From: Bauldia sp.
GTDB lineage: Bacteria; Pseudomonadota; Alphaproteobacteria; Rhizobiales; Kaistiaceae
NCBI GenBank assembly: GCA_028284325.1
Contig: JANQRX010000010.1
Location: forward strand, 372,001 to 436,000
Length of the DNA stretch: 64,000 nucleotides
Direction of reading: 5' to 3'
Below the pieces are notes generated by a model. The model was given only the letters and a program-made list of their open reading frames with translations, searched no databases and had not been told where the DNA came from. Position numbers and translations under genes: made by a program. Each line of letters opens with the position of its first letter. Within the stretch, counting starts at the first letter, position 1. Positions 43,511 through 52,839 of this stretch are shown piece after piece.

Positions 43511-44823
43511 CCAACGGATTCTATCGACAGCAAGACGTTATCCGGTACAGCGGCGAGCACACGCCCGACCGGTTGTCCTATCGCTGGTACGACCCCGACC
43601 GCGCCGTGCTCGGCCAGCGCATGGAGGATCATCTCCGCTTCGCCGTCTGCTACTGGCATTCCTTCGTATGGCCGGGCACCGATCCGTTCGGCGGCGACAC
43701 CTTCCTGCGGCCGTGGCAGGGCGCGGGCGACCCCATGGAGCTGGCGCGCCACAAGGCGGAGGTCGCATTCGAGACCTTCCGGCTTCTGGACGTGCCGTTC
43801 TTCACCTTCCATGACCGCGACATTGCGCCCGAGGGTGCGACGCTCGCCGAATCGAACCGCAACGTGCGGGAGATCGGTGAGGTCTTCGCGAAGAAGATGG
43901 AAACCGACAAGGTGCGCCTCCTGTGGGGCACGGCGAACCTCTTCTCCCACCGGCGTTACATGGCCGGCGCGGCGACCAATCCCGATCCGGAGGTGTTCGC
44001 CTATGCGGCCGCGCAGGTGAAGAACGTGCTGGAACTGACCCATGAACTGGGCGGCGCCAACTACGTCCTGTGGGGCGGCCGCGAAGGCTACGAGACGCTG
44101 CTCAACACCGACCTCAAGCGCGAACTCGACCAGCTCGGCCGCTTCCTGTCGACGGTGGTGGAGCACAAGAGCAAGATTGGGTTCGACGGCCAGATCCTGA
44201 TCGAGCCCAAGCCGCAGGAGCCGACCAAGCACCAGTACGACTACGACGTCGCCACGGTGTACGGGTTCCTGAAGGCCTACGGCCTGGAGAACGACGTCAA
44301 GGTCAACATCGAGCAGAACCACGCCATTCTCGCGGGCCATTCGTTCGAGCACGAAATCGAACTGGCCGCGGCGCTCGGCATTCTCGGCTCCATCGACATC
44401 AACCGCGGCGACTACCAGTCCGGCTGGGACACCGACCAGTTCGCCATGAACGTGCCGGAGCTCGCGTTCTCCATCTACCTGATCCTGAAGGCCGGCGGCC
44501 TCGGCCAGGGCGGCTTCAACTTCGACGCCAAGATCCGCCGCCAGTCCCTTGATCCCGATGATCTGCTGGAAGCCCATGTGGGCTCCATCGACGCCTGCGC
44601 CCACGCGCTCCTGATCGCCGAACGCATGATCGACGACGGCCGTCTGGAAGACGAGCTCAAGCAGCGCTACGCCGGCTGGGACGACGCCGAGGGGCAGGCC
44701 ATGCTGAACGGCGAACGGACGCTCGACGATGTGGCTGCTAGGGTGCTCGGCGACGAGATCGACCCGCAGCCCCGCAGCGGCCGGCAGGAACACCTGGAGA
44801 GGCTTCTGAACAGCTATCTCTGA
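43507..44823 (+). CDS. xylA: Xylose isomerase
   Basis: This 438-residue metal-dependent isomerase converts D-xylose to D-xylulose. The catalytic His motif [10 protein letters not shown] (about residues 101-110), the [17 protein letters not shown] metal/Lys motif near 232-248, and [15 protein letters not shown] near 298 are present. The length matches the E. coli enzyme. It is coupled to xylB. A stem-loop follows it, before the next gene. No gene for a xylose transporter is adjacent. Confidence 0.96.
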   Translation: MTNGFYRQQDVIRYSGEHTPDRLSYRWYDPDRAVLGQRMEDHLRFAVCYWHSFVWPGTDPFGGDTFLRPWQGAGDPMELARHKAEVAFETFRLLDVPFFTFHDRDIAPEGATLAESNRNVREIGEVFAKKMETDKVRLLWGTANLFSHRRYMAGAATNPDPEVFAYAAAQVKNVLELTHELGGANYVLWGGREGYETLLNTDLKRELDQLGRFLSTVVEHKSKIGFDGQILIEPKPQEPTKHQYDYDVATVYGFLKAYGLENDVKVNIEQNHAILAGHSFEHEIELAAALGILGSIDINRGDYQSGWDTDQFAMNVPELAFSIYLILKAGGLGQGGFNFDAKIRRQSLDPDDLLEAHVGSIDACAHALLIAERMIDDGRLEDELKQRYAGWDDAEGQAMLNGERTLDDVAARVLGDEIDPQPRSGRQEHLERLLNSYL

Positions 44824-44832
44824 CAACCACAC

Positions 44833-44852
44833 GAGATGGCGTCCGCCATCTC
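44833..44852 (+). repeat. Inverted repeat (hairpin) after xylA
   Basis: The arms GAGATGGCG and CGCCATCTC are exact inverted repeats with two bases between them, in the 48-base gap after xylA. With the inner bases unpaired it gives a stem of seven and a six-base loop. There is no T run, so it is more likely a processing or stability element than a terminator. Confidence 0.5.
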
Positions 44853-44871
44853 ACGACGAGGGGAGACAGAC

Positions 44872-45927
44872 ATGAAGACGATGAAAGGACCGGCGATCTT
44901 CCTCGCCCAGTTTGCGGGCGACGAAGCGCCGTTCAACTCGCTGGCATCCATGGCCGAATGGGCCGGATCTCTGGGCTACAAGGGCATCCAGATCCCGACC
45001 TGGGACGGGCGCCTGTTCGATCTCAAGAAGGCGGCCGAAAGCAAGGATTACTGCGACGAGGTCAAGGGAACGGCCGCCATCCACGGGGTCGAGGTGACCG
45101 AACTCTCGACCCACCTCCAGGGGCAGCTCGTCGCCGTCAATCCCGTCTACGACACCGCGTTCGACGGCTTCGCGGCGGAAGAGGTGCGCGGCAATCCGTC
45201 GGCGCGGACCGACTGGGCGGTCGACCAGGTGAAGATGGCCGCCACGGCCAGCCGCAATCTCGGTCTCGACACCCAGGTCTCGTTCACCGGCGCGTTCTCG
45301 TGGCCGTTCCTCTATCCGTGGCCGCAGCGCCCGGCCGGGCTGATCGAGGACTCGTTTGACGAGCTGGCGCGCCGCTGGAAGCCGATCTTCGATCACTGCA
45401 GCGAGCACGGCAACCGGATCGGGTTCGAACTCCACCCGGGTGAGGACGTGTTCGACGGCGCCACGTTCGAGATGCTCCTGGAGCGGGTCGACAACCACGC
45501 TGCGTGCGGGATCAACTACGACCCGTCGCATTTCATCCTGCAGGCGCTCGACTATCTCGACTTCATCGACATCTATCACGAGCGCATCTACGCCTTTCAC
45601 GTGAAGGATGCCGAACTCAACCCGACCGGACGCCAGGGCGTCTATTCGGGCTTCCAGAACTGGGTGAACCGGGCCGGACGTTTCCGCTCGCTGGGCGATG
45701 GTCAGGTCGACTTCGTCGGCATCTTCTCCAAGCTCGCGCAGTACGACTACGATAGCTGGGCGGTGCTGGAATGGGAGTGCTGCCTCAAACACCCGGAGGA
45801 GGGCGCCCGCGAAGGCGCGCCGTTCATCCGCGATCACATCATCCGTGTCACCGAGCGGGCGTTTGACGACTTCGCCGACGCCGGCAGCGACCGCGACGCC
45901 AATCGCCGTATGCTCGGAATCAGCTAG
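44872..45927 (+). CDS. Sugar phosphate isomerase/epimerase family protein (xylose-isomerase-like TIM barrel)
   Basis: This 351-residue protein of the AP endonuclease-2-like TIM barrel class has metal-binding residues in IGFELHPGE, NYDPSHF and YAFHVKDAE, with a final glutamate in WECC. The ATG at 44872 follows GGGGAGACA. It is followed by a Gfo/Idh/MocA oxidoreductase. This pairing often occurs in clusters that handle 3-keto sugars or inositol-like compounds. The exact reaction is not known; the position in the xylose operon suggests a role in a related sugar. Confidence 0.85.
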   Translation: MKTMKGPAIFLAQFAGDEAPFNSLASMAEWAGSLGYKGIQIPTWDGRLFDLKKAAESKDYCDEVKGTAAIHGVEVTELSTHLQGQLVAVNPVYDTAFDGFAAEEVRGNPSARTDWAVDQVKMAATASRNLGLDTQVSFTGAFSWPFLYPWPQRPAGLIEDSFDELARRWKPIFDHCSEHGNRIGFELHPGEDVFDGATFEMLLERVDNHAACGINYDPSHFILQALDYLDFIDIYHERIYAFHVKDAELNPTGRQGVYSGFQNWVNRAGRFRSLGDGQVDFVGIFSKLAQYDYDSWAVLEWECCLKHPEEGAREGAPFIRDHIIRVTERAFDDFADAGSDRDANRRMLGIS

Positions 45928-45939
45928 GAGGTCCAAACC

Positions 45940-47109
45940 ATGGTCGAAGGAAGAAGCGATGCCGCCGGCGGCGGCCGGATCCGCCTCGGTATGGTGGGCG
46001 GCGGGCAGGGGGCGTTCATCGGTGCGGTGCACCGGATCGCCTCCCGGATCGACGATCAGTACGAGTTCGTCGCCGGCGCGCTGTCGTCGCAGAAGAAGCG
46101 CGCGATCGCGTCCGGGCTCGAATTGGGGCTCGCGAAGGATCGCGCCTATGGCAGCTACGAGGAGATGGCCAGGGCCGAGGCCGCCCGCGAGGACGGGATC
46201 GAGGCCGTGGCGATCGTCACCCCCAACCACATGCACGCCGGCCCGGCCACGACCTTTCTGAAGGCGGGCATCCACGTCATCTGCGACAAGCCGATGACCA
46301 CCACGGTGGCCGAGGCGCAGGCGCTGGTGAAGCTCGCCAAGAAGTCGGGTCGGGTCTTTGCGCTCACCCACAACTACACCGGCTATCCGATGGTGCGGCA
46401 GGCGCGCGCCATGGTCGCCGACGGCACCATCGGCAAGGTGCGGGTGGTCCAGGCCGAGTACGCCCAGGATTGGCTCACCGAGCGCGTCGAGACCACCGGC
46501 CAGAAGCAGGCCGCCTGGCGCACCGATCCCAAGAAGTCCGGCGCCGGCGGGGCGATCGGCGACATCGGCACCCATGCCTACAACCTCGCCTGCTTCGTCA
46601 CCGGGCTGGAGCTGGAATCCTTGTGCGCGGACATGTCGATTTCGGCCAGGGGCCGCAAGCTCGACGACAACGATAACATCCTGCTCCGCTTCAAGGGCGG
46701 CGCGCGCGGCATGTTGTGGGCGAGCCAGGTCGCGGTCGGCAATGAGAACGCGCTGCGGCTCCGCGTCTACGGCACCAAGGGCGGTCTGGAATGGGCGCAG
46801 GAGGAACCGAACAAGCTCTGGTACACGCCGTTCGGTCAGCCGAAGCAGTTGCTGACCCGGGCCGGGGCCGGCGCGGGCGAGGCGGCCGCGCGTGTATCGC
46901 GCGTACCCTCGGGGCATCCGGAGGGCTATCTTGAGGGCTTCGCGAACATCTACACCGAGGTCGCGCAGGCGATCCGCTCGGCCCGGTCGGGGCGCAAACC
47001 GCCGAAGGATGTGGTCTTCCCCACCGTCGAGGATGGGCTTGTGGGCATGAAGTTCATCGAGGCGGCCGTGAAGTCGAGCGGAAAGGGGGCGGTGTGGGTC
47101 AAGCCGTGA
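45940..47109 (+). CDS. Gfo/Idh/MocA family oxidoreductase
   Basis: This 389-residue NAD(P)-dependent dehydrogenase has the nucleotide-binding motif RLGMVGGGQGAFIG near the N-terminus, the ICDKPMTTT motif with conserved Lys (about residues 110-119) and a GGAIGDIGTHAYNLA His-containing stretch. It follows the TIM-barrel protein by 12 bases and ends the operon. A sugar or sugar derivative is the likely substrate. Such proteins oxidise or reduce C3 of glycosides in some pathways, but this cannot be told here. Confidence 0.88.
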   Translation: MVEGRSDAAGGGRIRLGMVGGGQGAFIGAVHRIASRIDDQYEFVAGALSSQKKRAIASGLELGLAKDRAYGSYEEMARAEAAREDGIEAVAIVTPNHMHAGPATTFLKAGIHVICDKPMTTTVAEAQALVKLAKKSGRVFALTHNYTGYPMVRQARAMVADGTIGKVRVVQAEYAQDWLTERVETTGQKQAAWRTDPKKSGAGGAIGDIGTHAYNLACFVTGLELESLCADMSISARGRKLDDNDNILLRFKGGARGMLWASQVAVGNENALRLRVYGTKGGLEWAQEEPNKLWYTPFGQPKQLLTRAGAGAGEAAARVSRVPSGHPEGYLEGFANIYTEVAQAIRSARSGRKPPKDVVFPTVEDGLVGMKFIEAAVKSSGKGAVWVKP

Positions 47110-47126
47110 GCGCGCTATAGTGCCTC

Positions 47127-48839
47127 ATGGCTGACCAGGCCTTCCTCGCGCGCGCCATCGCCCAGGCCCGCGGTCTCGAACCCGCGGACCTCGTGATCCG
47201 CAATGTCGGTCTGCTTGACGTCATCACCGGCGACGTCACGACGACCGACATCGCCGTCTGCGGCGACCGGATCGTCGGCACGCACGCGGCCTATGAAGGG
47301 CGCGCGACCATCGACGGCACCGGCCGCTTCGCGGTACCGGGCTTCATCGACACCCACCTGCACATCGAATCCTCGCTGGTCACGCCGGCCGAGTTCGATC
47401 GCTGCGTCCTGCCTCATGGCGTGACGACCGCGATCTGCGACCCGCACGAGATCGCCAACGTCCTCGGCGTCGACGGCATTCGCTATTTCCTCGACGCCGC
47501 CGGGACGACGATCATGGACGTGCGCGTTCAGTTGTCGTCGTGTGTGCCGTCGGCGGCGGCGGAAACCTCGGGCGCGCGGCTGCTCGCCGAAGACCTCCTG
47601 CCGTTTCGTGACCACCCGAGAGTGATCGGGCTCGCCGAGTTCATGAACTTCCCCGGCGTGCTTCATGCCGAGCCCGAGGTGCTCGACAAGCTGGCACCAT
47701 TCCAGGACGGCCACATCGACGGCCATGCCCCGCTGCTTTCCGGCCAGGATCTCAACGCCTACGTTGCGGCGCGGATCGTCACCGAGCACGAGGCGACATC
47801 GGCGGCGGAGGCGCGCGAAAAACTCGCCAAGGGCATGGCGGTCCTGATCCGTGAAGGATCGGTGTCGAAGGACCTGCACGCGCTCGCCGAGGTGCTGGAC
47901 GAGAACACCTCCAGCTTCATGTGCCTGTGCACCGACGACCGCAACCCGCTCGACATCGCCGACGAGGGCCATCTCGATCACATGATCCGGACGCTGATCG
48001 CCATGGGCCGGCCGCTCCACCACGTCTATCGTGCGGCGAGCTGGTCGGCGGCGCGAACCTTCGGGTTGTTCGACCGCGGTCTCATCGCCCCTGGCCAGCG
48101 CGCCGATATCGTGCTCGTCGACGATCTCGCCGCCTGCCGTGTTGCGCAGGTGATCTCCGCCGGCCGGCCGGTCGACGACGACCTGTTCGCGACACGTCCG
48201 ACCGTCGACCCGATCGGGCTCGACAGCGTGAAACGCGCGCCCGTGTCCGCCGCCGATTTCGTCATTGCCGGCGAGGCGGCCGATCTGCCGGTGATCGGCG
48301 TCACCGCCGGCCGCATCATCACCGACCACCTGACCGTCCGCGTCGAGGCCAACGGTAACGCGCGGCTCGCCGATCCGTCGCGCGACATCGCCAAGGTCGT
48401 CGTCCTCGAGCGCCATGGCGTCAACGGCAACATCGGCCGCGGCTTCGTGCGCGGCTTTGGCCTCCGGCGCGGCGCCATCGCCTCGTCGGTGGGGCACGAC
48501 GCCCACAATCTCTGCGTGGTCGGGGTCGACGACGCGGATATGGCCGCGGCCGTCAACCGCTTGCGGGAGATCGGGGGCGGCTTCGCGGTCGCCTCGGGGG
48601 GTGAGGTGCGCGCCGAGCTGGCGTTGCCGCTCGCCGGGTTGATGAGCCTTGAACCGTTCGAGTCGGTACATGACTCGCTGCAGGCGTTGCGCCAGGCGGC
48701 GCGCGATATCGGCTCGACGTTGCCGGAGCCGTTCCTCCAGGTCGCGTTCCTGCCCTTGCCCGTGATCCCGCATCTGAAGATCACCGACCGCGGCCTGTTC
48801 GACGTCGATCGCTTTGAACTGATCGACGAGGCTGGTTAG
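47127..48839 (+). CDS. ade: Adenine deaminase
   Basis: This 570-residue amidohydrolase converts adenine to hypoxanthine. Metal-binding motifs are visible: [11 protein letters not shown] near residue 75, the DPHEIANV stretch, GLAEFMN and DGHAP, and TDDRNPLDI further on. Length and the C-terminal domain (MSLEPFESV…[17 protein letters not shown]) match bacterial Ade. It begins 17 bases after the oxidoreductase gene and may be read through from that operon, but its function is in purine salvage. Its stop overlaps the convergent amidase gene by four bases. Confidence 0.94.
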   Translation: MADQAFLARAIAQARGLEPADLVIRNVGLLDVITGDVTTTDIAVCGDRIVGTHAAYEGRATIDGTGRFAVPGFIDTHLHIESSLVTPAEFDRCVLPHGVTTAICDPHEIANVLGVDGIRYFLDAAGTTIMDVRVQLSSCVPSAAAETSGARLLAEDLLPFRDHPRVIGLAEFMNFPGVLHAEPEVLDKLAPFQDGHIDGHAPLLSGQDLNAYVAARIVTEHEATSAAEAREKLAKGMAVLIREGSVSKDLHALAEVLDENTSSFMCLCTDDRNPLDIADEGHLDHMIRTLIAMGRPLHHVYRAASWSAARTFGLFDRGLIAPGQRADIVLVDDLAACRVAQVISAGRPVDDDLFATRPTVDPIGLDSVKRAPVSAADFVIAGEAADLPVIGVTAGRIITDHLTVRVEANGNARLADPSRDIAKVVVLERHGVNGNIGRGFVRGFGLRRGAIASSVGHDAHNLCVVGVDDADMAAAVNRLREIGGGFAVASGGEVRAELALPLAGLMSLEPFESVHDSLQALRQAARDIGSTLPEPFLQVAFLPLPVIPHLKITDRGLFDVDRFELIDEAG

Positions 48840-49621
48840 GCCGGGCGGCGAAACCACTCGCGCTTCTGCGTCGCCCGTATCTCGTCCACGTCCAGCGTCG
48901 CGACGACCAGCTCGGTGCCGGTGCCCGCCATCGCCACGACGTGACCGACCGCGTTGACCGCGAACGAGTGGCCGTCATGCTTCGGCGCCGGATAGTTGGC
49001 GACGGCGATCCCCATCACGTGCTCGAACGCGCGCGCCCGCGTACCGCCAACACGGACGTCGCCGGCGTCGGGATCGTCGATCAGGTTGCAGGCGTTGGGC
49101 ACAAGGATCACCTCCGCACCCATGCGCGCCAGATCGAGCGTCACGTCCGGGTACTCCCGGTCCATGCAGATCATCAGCCCGACGATCACCACACCGTTAC
49201 GAGTCTCGATCGCGATCACCTCTGAGGACGTACCGGCGCCGCAGGCCTCTTCCGGCGCGCCGAAGAAGCAGATGTGCCGCTTGCGCTGGACCAGCGAGAC
49301 CTCGCCGGCGCGGTCGATCAGGACCGCCGTGTTGAACGGCTTGGGCTCGGCTTGCTCCAACAGTGTTGCCACGACGTGCATGTCGTGCGTACGGGCCGCG
49401 TTCCGGAAGCCGACCAGATAGTCGCCGTTGAGGCGTGTCGCCGTGGCGATCCACGCCTCCCGGGCACCGGGGGCGGTTGGGTCGAACGTCGGGTAGCCGT
49501 TGGAGAACATCTCGGGAAAGAGGACGATATCGCAGCCGCGCTCGGCCGCGTCGGCGCAGACCCGGTCGGGGTCGGTCCCGGCCGGAACCTGCGCCAGCCC
49601 GATGATCAAGTCCTGCGCCAT
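48836..49621 (-). CDS. Carbon-nitrogen hydrolase (nitrilase superfamily)
   Basis: This 261-residue protein has the nitrilase-family Glu-Lys-Cys catalytic triad: Glu in [11 protein letters not shown], Lys in [10 protein letters not shown] and Cys in [13 protein letters not shown]. The ATG at 49621 opens on [13 protein letters not shown], typical of the family; an upstream in-frame start at 49648 adds nine residues with no support. Family members cleave amides or nitriles. The substrate is not known. It is the last gene before the change in content near 49.8 kb. Confidence 0.9.
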   Translation of the reverse strand: MAQDLIIGLAQVPAGTDPDRVCADAAERGCDIVLFPEMFSNGYPTFDPTAPGAREAWIATATRLNGDYLVGFRNAARTHDMHVVATLLEQAEPKPFNTAVLIDRAGEVSLVQRKRHICFFGAPEEACGAGTSSEVIAIETRNGVVIVGLMICMDREYPDVTLDLARMGAEVILVPNACNLIDDPDAGDVRVGGTRARAFEHVMGIAVANYPAPKHDGHSFAVNAVGHVVAMAGTGTELVVATLDVDEIRATQKREWFRRPA

Positions 49622-50138
49622 GGTCCCGGCTCTCCCTGAGGCTGACACCGATGACGTGACATGGGCGCCGGTCCACGCCGGCGCAACCCCGACGCGCCGA
49701 CGATCGCCTTCCTTACCTCAGGCCATGCGATCGGTTATAGACAGCGTCGGCGACATTCCGCAGGTCCCTGAATCACATCCGCAAGGACGACGGCCAAGCC
49801 ATTGGACAAAACGCGAAAATCATAGCCGTCGCACCGATGATGGATTGGACCAAGGACTCAACTTTTTCGCCGAGATGCTCAAGACCAATGTACCGAGAAC
49901 CGCCAGCAGGACCGGCCACGCAAGTCGCTGGAACCGATCTTCCGAAATCAGGGCATCAACAAGGGAACGGCTTCCAACGATGGCTTTCATGGCAGGCTCC
50001 AATTGGCAAGTTCGATATTCGGCGCGAGATGCCGATCTTCCGACATAGCAGGACAAATCTCTGACCTGGGCAGCCTCAGGCCCGTCGCCGGAGCCGCCCG
50101 GCAAGCCCTGCAACGGCATCGCGGGGGCCTCGGCATCT
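49622..50138. other. Junction region between the core segment and the catabolic island
   Basis: This 517-base stretch between the amidase gene and pxpA contains only one recognisable piece, the bioY-like remnant on the minus strand (49820-49990). The rest shows no credible gene, tRNA or repeat. The base composition and the truncated gene suggest that a recombination event joined two segments here. No integrase or direct repeat is visible at the joint. Confidence 0.45.
49820..49990 (-). pseudogene. Truncated 5' fragment resembling biotin transporter gene bioY
   Basis: This minus-strand frame of 56 codons starts at ATG after GGAGCC and reads MKAIVGSRSLVDAL…, then FQRLAWPVLLAVLGTLVLSIS followed by AK. 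The stretch VLGTLVLSISAK closely matches the first membrane segment of BioY proteins, which normally continue with (I/V)QVPF. Here the match stops at about 49866, and unrelated residues (KLSPWSNPSSVRRL) run to a stop. I infer a bioY gene cut by recombination. The match is short and recalled from memory, so confidence is moderate. Confidence 0.45.
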
Positions 50139-50903
50139 CTAGTTGATTGCGGCGATTTCTACTCCTTCGCCGCCGAGAGACCGCCGCACGGATTCGGTGA
50201 TGTCGATTCCATTAGGACCGTCTCCGTGGACGCAGAGGCTCTCGGCGTCGAATCGCAACTGCTTGCCGTTCACGGATGGCATCCAGCCCTGCTGGACAAA
50301 TGTGCGGGCCCGCTCGGTTGCAGCGTCGATGTCAAGCTCACCCTTCTTGCGCTCGAGGATTAGCTTGCCCTCGTCGTCGTACATGAGGTCGACATAGAAC
50401 TCGCCGATCGTCCGAAGGCCAGCTTCGGCGGCGAATTCCCTCACGTGGTCACGAATTGGCGCTGGCCAATAAAACATGCGCGCGGGACAGCAATCAGCTA
50501 TCGCGCGTAGCACTGCGCGCGCGATCTCTTCGCGTTCGTTGATCAGCCAATACATGGCGCCATGGGGCTTGACGTGGTGCAGCGTCTCACCTTCCACCTC
50601 GACGAACTTCTGCAGGGCGCCCACCTGGTAGACCACGTAGTTGTAGGCTTCCGAAGGATCGAGGTCCATTCGGCGGCGCCCGAAGCCCATCAAGTCCGGC
50701 AGTCCCGGATGGGCGCCGATCGCGACGCTATGGCGTTGTGCGAGCTTGACGGTCTGTGCCATTGTGCAGGGGTCGGAGGCATGGAAGCCGCAGGCCACGT
50801 TCGCCGTCGTGACCAAGGGGAGCAGCTCTTCATCTTGGCCCATGGTCCAGTTTCCGAAGGACTCGCCACAGTCCACGTTTATGTCCAAAGATCGCAGATA
50901 CAC
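50139..50903 (-). CDS. pxpA: LamB/YcsF family protein (5-oxoprolinase subunit A-like, PxpA)
   Basis: This 254-residue protein has the family motifs INVDCGESFG, TTANVACGFHASDP, IGAHPGLPDLMGFGRR and HHVKPHGAMY. The start is GTG at 50903 after GGGAGG. In E. coli and Bacillus, PxpA works with PxpB and PxpC in ATP-dependent opening of 5-oxoproline. Here the B- and C-like genes are in a separate operon 5 kb away, inside an ABC transporter operon. The actual lactam may differ. It is probably co-transcribed with the racemase and GntR genes upstream. Confidence 0.88.
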   Translation of the reverse strand: MYLRSLDINVDCGESFGNWTMGQDEELLPLVTTANVACGFHASDPCTMAQTVKLAQRHSVAIGAHPGLPDLMGFGRRRMDLDPSEAYNYVVYQVGALQKFVEVEGETLHHVKPHGAMYWLINEREEIARAVLRAIADCCPARMFYWPAPIRDHVREFAAEAGLRTIGEFYVDLMYDDEGKLILERKKGELDIDAATERARTFVQQGWMPSVNGKQLRFDAESLCVHGDGPNGIDITESVRRSLGGEGVEIAAIN

Positions 50904-50980
50904 AACTCGCTTACCTCCCTGGATCTCTTCCGGCCTGTCGAACGGATACGAGGTCGGCTCTCAAGAGCCGGCGTTCCTGA

Positions 50981-51640
50981 TCAAAGCAGTTGCGTCCGCA
51001 TGTGTTCGATCGCCAACTCCGGGCTGGCCAAGGCCGGGACGGTCAGTGCCTGCGGCGAGAGCTCGGACAGGACGCGGGCCATCGAGGCCTGGGCCAGAAC
51101 GACGACATCGACTCGCGCGGCTATATCGACGAAGGCTTCCCTGACCTCGGCATCGTGTTGATCCCGGTTACCCTGTTGCAGAGCCTGGAATGCGCCATCG
51201 CGAAGGGAAGCGACCAACTCGACCGTCTTGCCCTTGGCCTTGGCGCGGCTCTCAATCAGCGCGCGCGTCGGGGCGAGTGTCGTGCTCAAGGTCGCCAAGA
51301 CACCGATCCGCCTGCCCAGATCGATCGCGCGGTCCGCCATCGCCTCGTCAACCCGGAACAGCCTGACGGGACAGGTCGGCACGACGGCATCCACGGCCGG
51401 TCCCAGCGAAGAGCAGGTCACCATGATGGCGTCGGCGCCGGCCTCGACGGCTGACGAGACGTATCCAGCCAAACGGCGTCGAGTGACGGCCGACAGCTCG
51501 CCAGTCCTGATGGTGTCCCTCAGCAGGCTTTCGTCGACGATGTTGAAGACCTCCCATTCGGGCAGATGGCGGCCGGCGAGGTCTTCGAACGTTGGGATAA
51601 GGTTGGTTACGGTGTGAATGAACGCGAGTTGTCGCCCCAC
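50981..51640 (-). CDS. Asp/Glu/hydantoin racemase family protein
   Basis: This 219-residue protein of the Asp/Glu racemase superfamily has one catalytic-type Cys in VTCSSLGPAVDA (about residues 73-84); a second catalytic-site thiol is not obvious, the later corresponding region reading VVLAQASMARVL with no Cys. Related proteins with that second site altered are known in this superfamily. The start is GTG at 51640 after AAGGAGC. It lies between gntR and pxpA on the same strand. The likely role is racemising or isomerising the island's substrate; the precise reaction is open. Confidence 0.82.
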   Translation of the reverse strand: MGRQLAFIHTVTNLIPTFEDLAGRHLPEWEVFNIVDESLLRDTIRTGELSAVTRRRLAGYVSSAVEAGADAIMVTCSSLGPAVDAVVPTCPVRLFRVDEAMADRAIDLGRRIGVLATLSTTLAPTRALIESRAKAKGKTVELVASLRDGAFQALQQGNRDQHDAEVREAFVDIAARVDVVVLAQASMARVLSELSPQALTVPALASPELAIEHMRTQLL

Positions 51641-51720
51641 GACAAGCTCCTTGACGGTTTACCGGTGGGATCCGCACGCGACGGCCAACGGAGCTGCCAC
51701 GCGGTGCCCCTTGCCGCAGC

Positions 51721-52455
51721 TCATGGAGCGGCCTTGCGGTTGGAAAGCTTCGATGTTGACGCTTTGCTTCGGATGGCCTCCAGACCGCTTTCCGAAATCT
51801 TGATCAGAAGACGCTCCCCGGCACTCGTTATGTGATTTCGCACGGCGGTCTTTGCCCGGTCGGCCTCGCCGGACAAGACGGCCCGGAGGAGTGACGTGTG
51901 AGCTTCAACCTCACTCTCGACGTCGGATTCGAAGAGCTTCGTATAGAAGATGAACTGTCGCGTGCAGACCTGAAGGCCGCGCAGTTGCTCAAGAAGGATC
52001 TCGTGGCCGCAGGGTGTGCAGATCGTCCAATGGAGCTGCATGTCGGCTTCGATCAGGGCGAAGGGGTCGTCGAGCTTCGCGCAGTCCTTCATGTGGTCGA
52101 AAGCAGCCTCGATCCGTGCCGCCTCAGGCTTGCGCAGGCGCCCTTCCGTCAGGGCCAGATTCACGGCGAAACCCTCGAGGACGGCACGGAGGCTGAAGAT
52201 CTCACGAGCGCGTTGCGGCGAGAGTTGTGCGACTTCGCCGCCGCGACGGGCATGCAGCACGACAAGGCCCGAATCGGCGAGCGCTCGCAATGCCTCGCGA
52301 ATCGTCCCGCGCGAAGTTTCGAAGCGCCGTGAAAGGGGAATCTCCGGGAGCGTGCTGCCGGGCGGAAACTCTCCGCGTAGGATGGCATCTTGGATGCGTC
52401 GACGCACGACGGCTGACGTCGGCGCTTGCGACACTGTCAGGTCGGCGCCTTTCAA
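51721..52455 (-). CDS. GntR-family (FadR/FCD type) transcriptional regulator
   Basis: This 244-residue regulator has an N-terminal winged helix (VVRRRIQDAILRGEFPPGSTLPEIPLSRRF, FETSRGTIREALRALADSG, residues about 15-65) and a C-terminal all-helical FCD effector domain (about 90-225) with a probable metal/ligand site (His in MQLHWTIC and in NHITSAG). An ATTGTCGGACAAT palindrome lies 66-78 bases upstream. Identical-pattern sites precede the other two transcription units of the island, so this protein is the probable shared regulator. Confidence 0.88.
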   Translation of the reverse strand: MKGADLTVSQAPTSAVVRRRIQDAILRGEFPPGSTLPEIPLSRRFETSRGTIREALRALADSGLVVLHARRGGEVAQLSPQRAREIFSLRAVLEGFAVNLALTEGRLRKPEAARIEAAFDHMKDCAKLDDPFALIEADMQLHWTICTPCGHEILLEQLRGLQVCTRQFIFYTKLFESDVESEVEAHTSLLRAVLSGEADRAKTAVRNHITSAGERLLIKISESGLEAIRSKASTSKLSNRKAAP

Positions 52456-52520
52456 CGGTGTGATCTCCAGCCGGACGACAGCGGCCCGGGCGGCATAGGA
52501 TCATCCGTCGCGTCCAGAAG

Positions 52521-52533
52521 ATTGTCGGACAAT
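52521..52533. promoter_or_regulatory. Probable GntR operator 1 (ATTGTCGGACAAT)
   Basis: A perfect 6-base inverted repeat with one central base lies upstream of gntR on the minus strand. It shares the ATTGTnnGACAAT pattern with two other sites. GntR proteins of the FadR/FCD group typically bind TTGTnnnACAA-like palindromes. This site is placed for autoregulation of the gntR-racemase-pxpA unit. Confidence 0.65.
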
Positions 52534-52822
52534 TGACGGGGCGATGCCGGAGGACAATTGCCCCCTTCAAAGCGCAGGAATCCCAAGGTGTCGAAGACGC
52601 GATCAAGTGAATTGGAGATTCTTATAGTAGGCATGGCGAGCCTGAACCTCTCCCAACCATTGCCTATACACCTTAGCCGGAAGGTAATTTGTTGACAAGG
52701 GCGAATCCTGAACACCGACAGGGCGCCGTGTCTCGAAGATAGCTAGATCCATGTATTGCGGGGACTGGGTTGCGAAGCCTCTTGACCGAGTGAAGCTCGA
52801 TAGCTAGCATGCCGGAAAATAA

Positions 52823-52835
52823 ATTGTTGGACAAT
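52823..52835. promoter_or_regulatory. Probable GntR operator 2 (ATTGTTGGACAAT)
   Basis: The palindrome has 12 of 13 positions of the shared pattern (arms ATTGT and ACAAT are exact). It ends four bases before the ATG at 52840, leaving no room for a normal ribosome-binding site there. Binding could block transcription, or translation may begin further downstream. Confidence 0.6.
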
Positions 52836-52839
52836 TTTA

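Larger units (their letters stand above)
52456..52839. promoter_or_regulatory. Divergent control region of the catabolic island
   Basis: These 384 bases separate gntR from the seven-gene operon and contain no credible gene. They hold two GntR-type palindromes (52521-52533 and 52823-52835) and a half-site GACAAT at 52553-52558. A near-consensus -35 element TTGACA occurs at 52692-52697, but no good -10 element lies at the usual spacing after it. The stretch 52600-52700 is visibly AT-richer than the flanking genes. Confidence 0.6.

Noticed and set aside
49837-50064. Plus-strand frame of 75 codons opposite the bioY-like remnant
   Set aside because: There is no ribosome-binding site or family similarity, and the minus strand gives a better explanation.
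52681-52700. Fourth GntR operator at TTGTTGACAA
   Set aside because: The spacing is one base shorter than the other three sites and the arms are not the same. It may instead be a -35 element (TTGACA at 52692).
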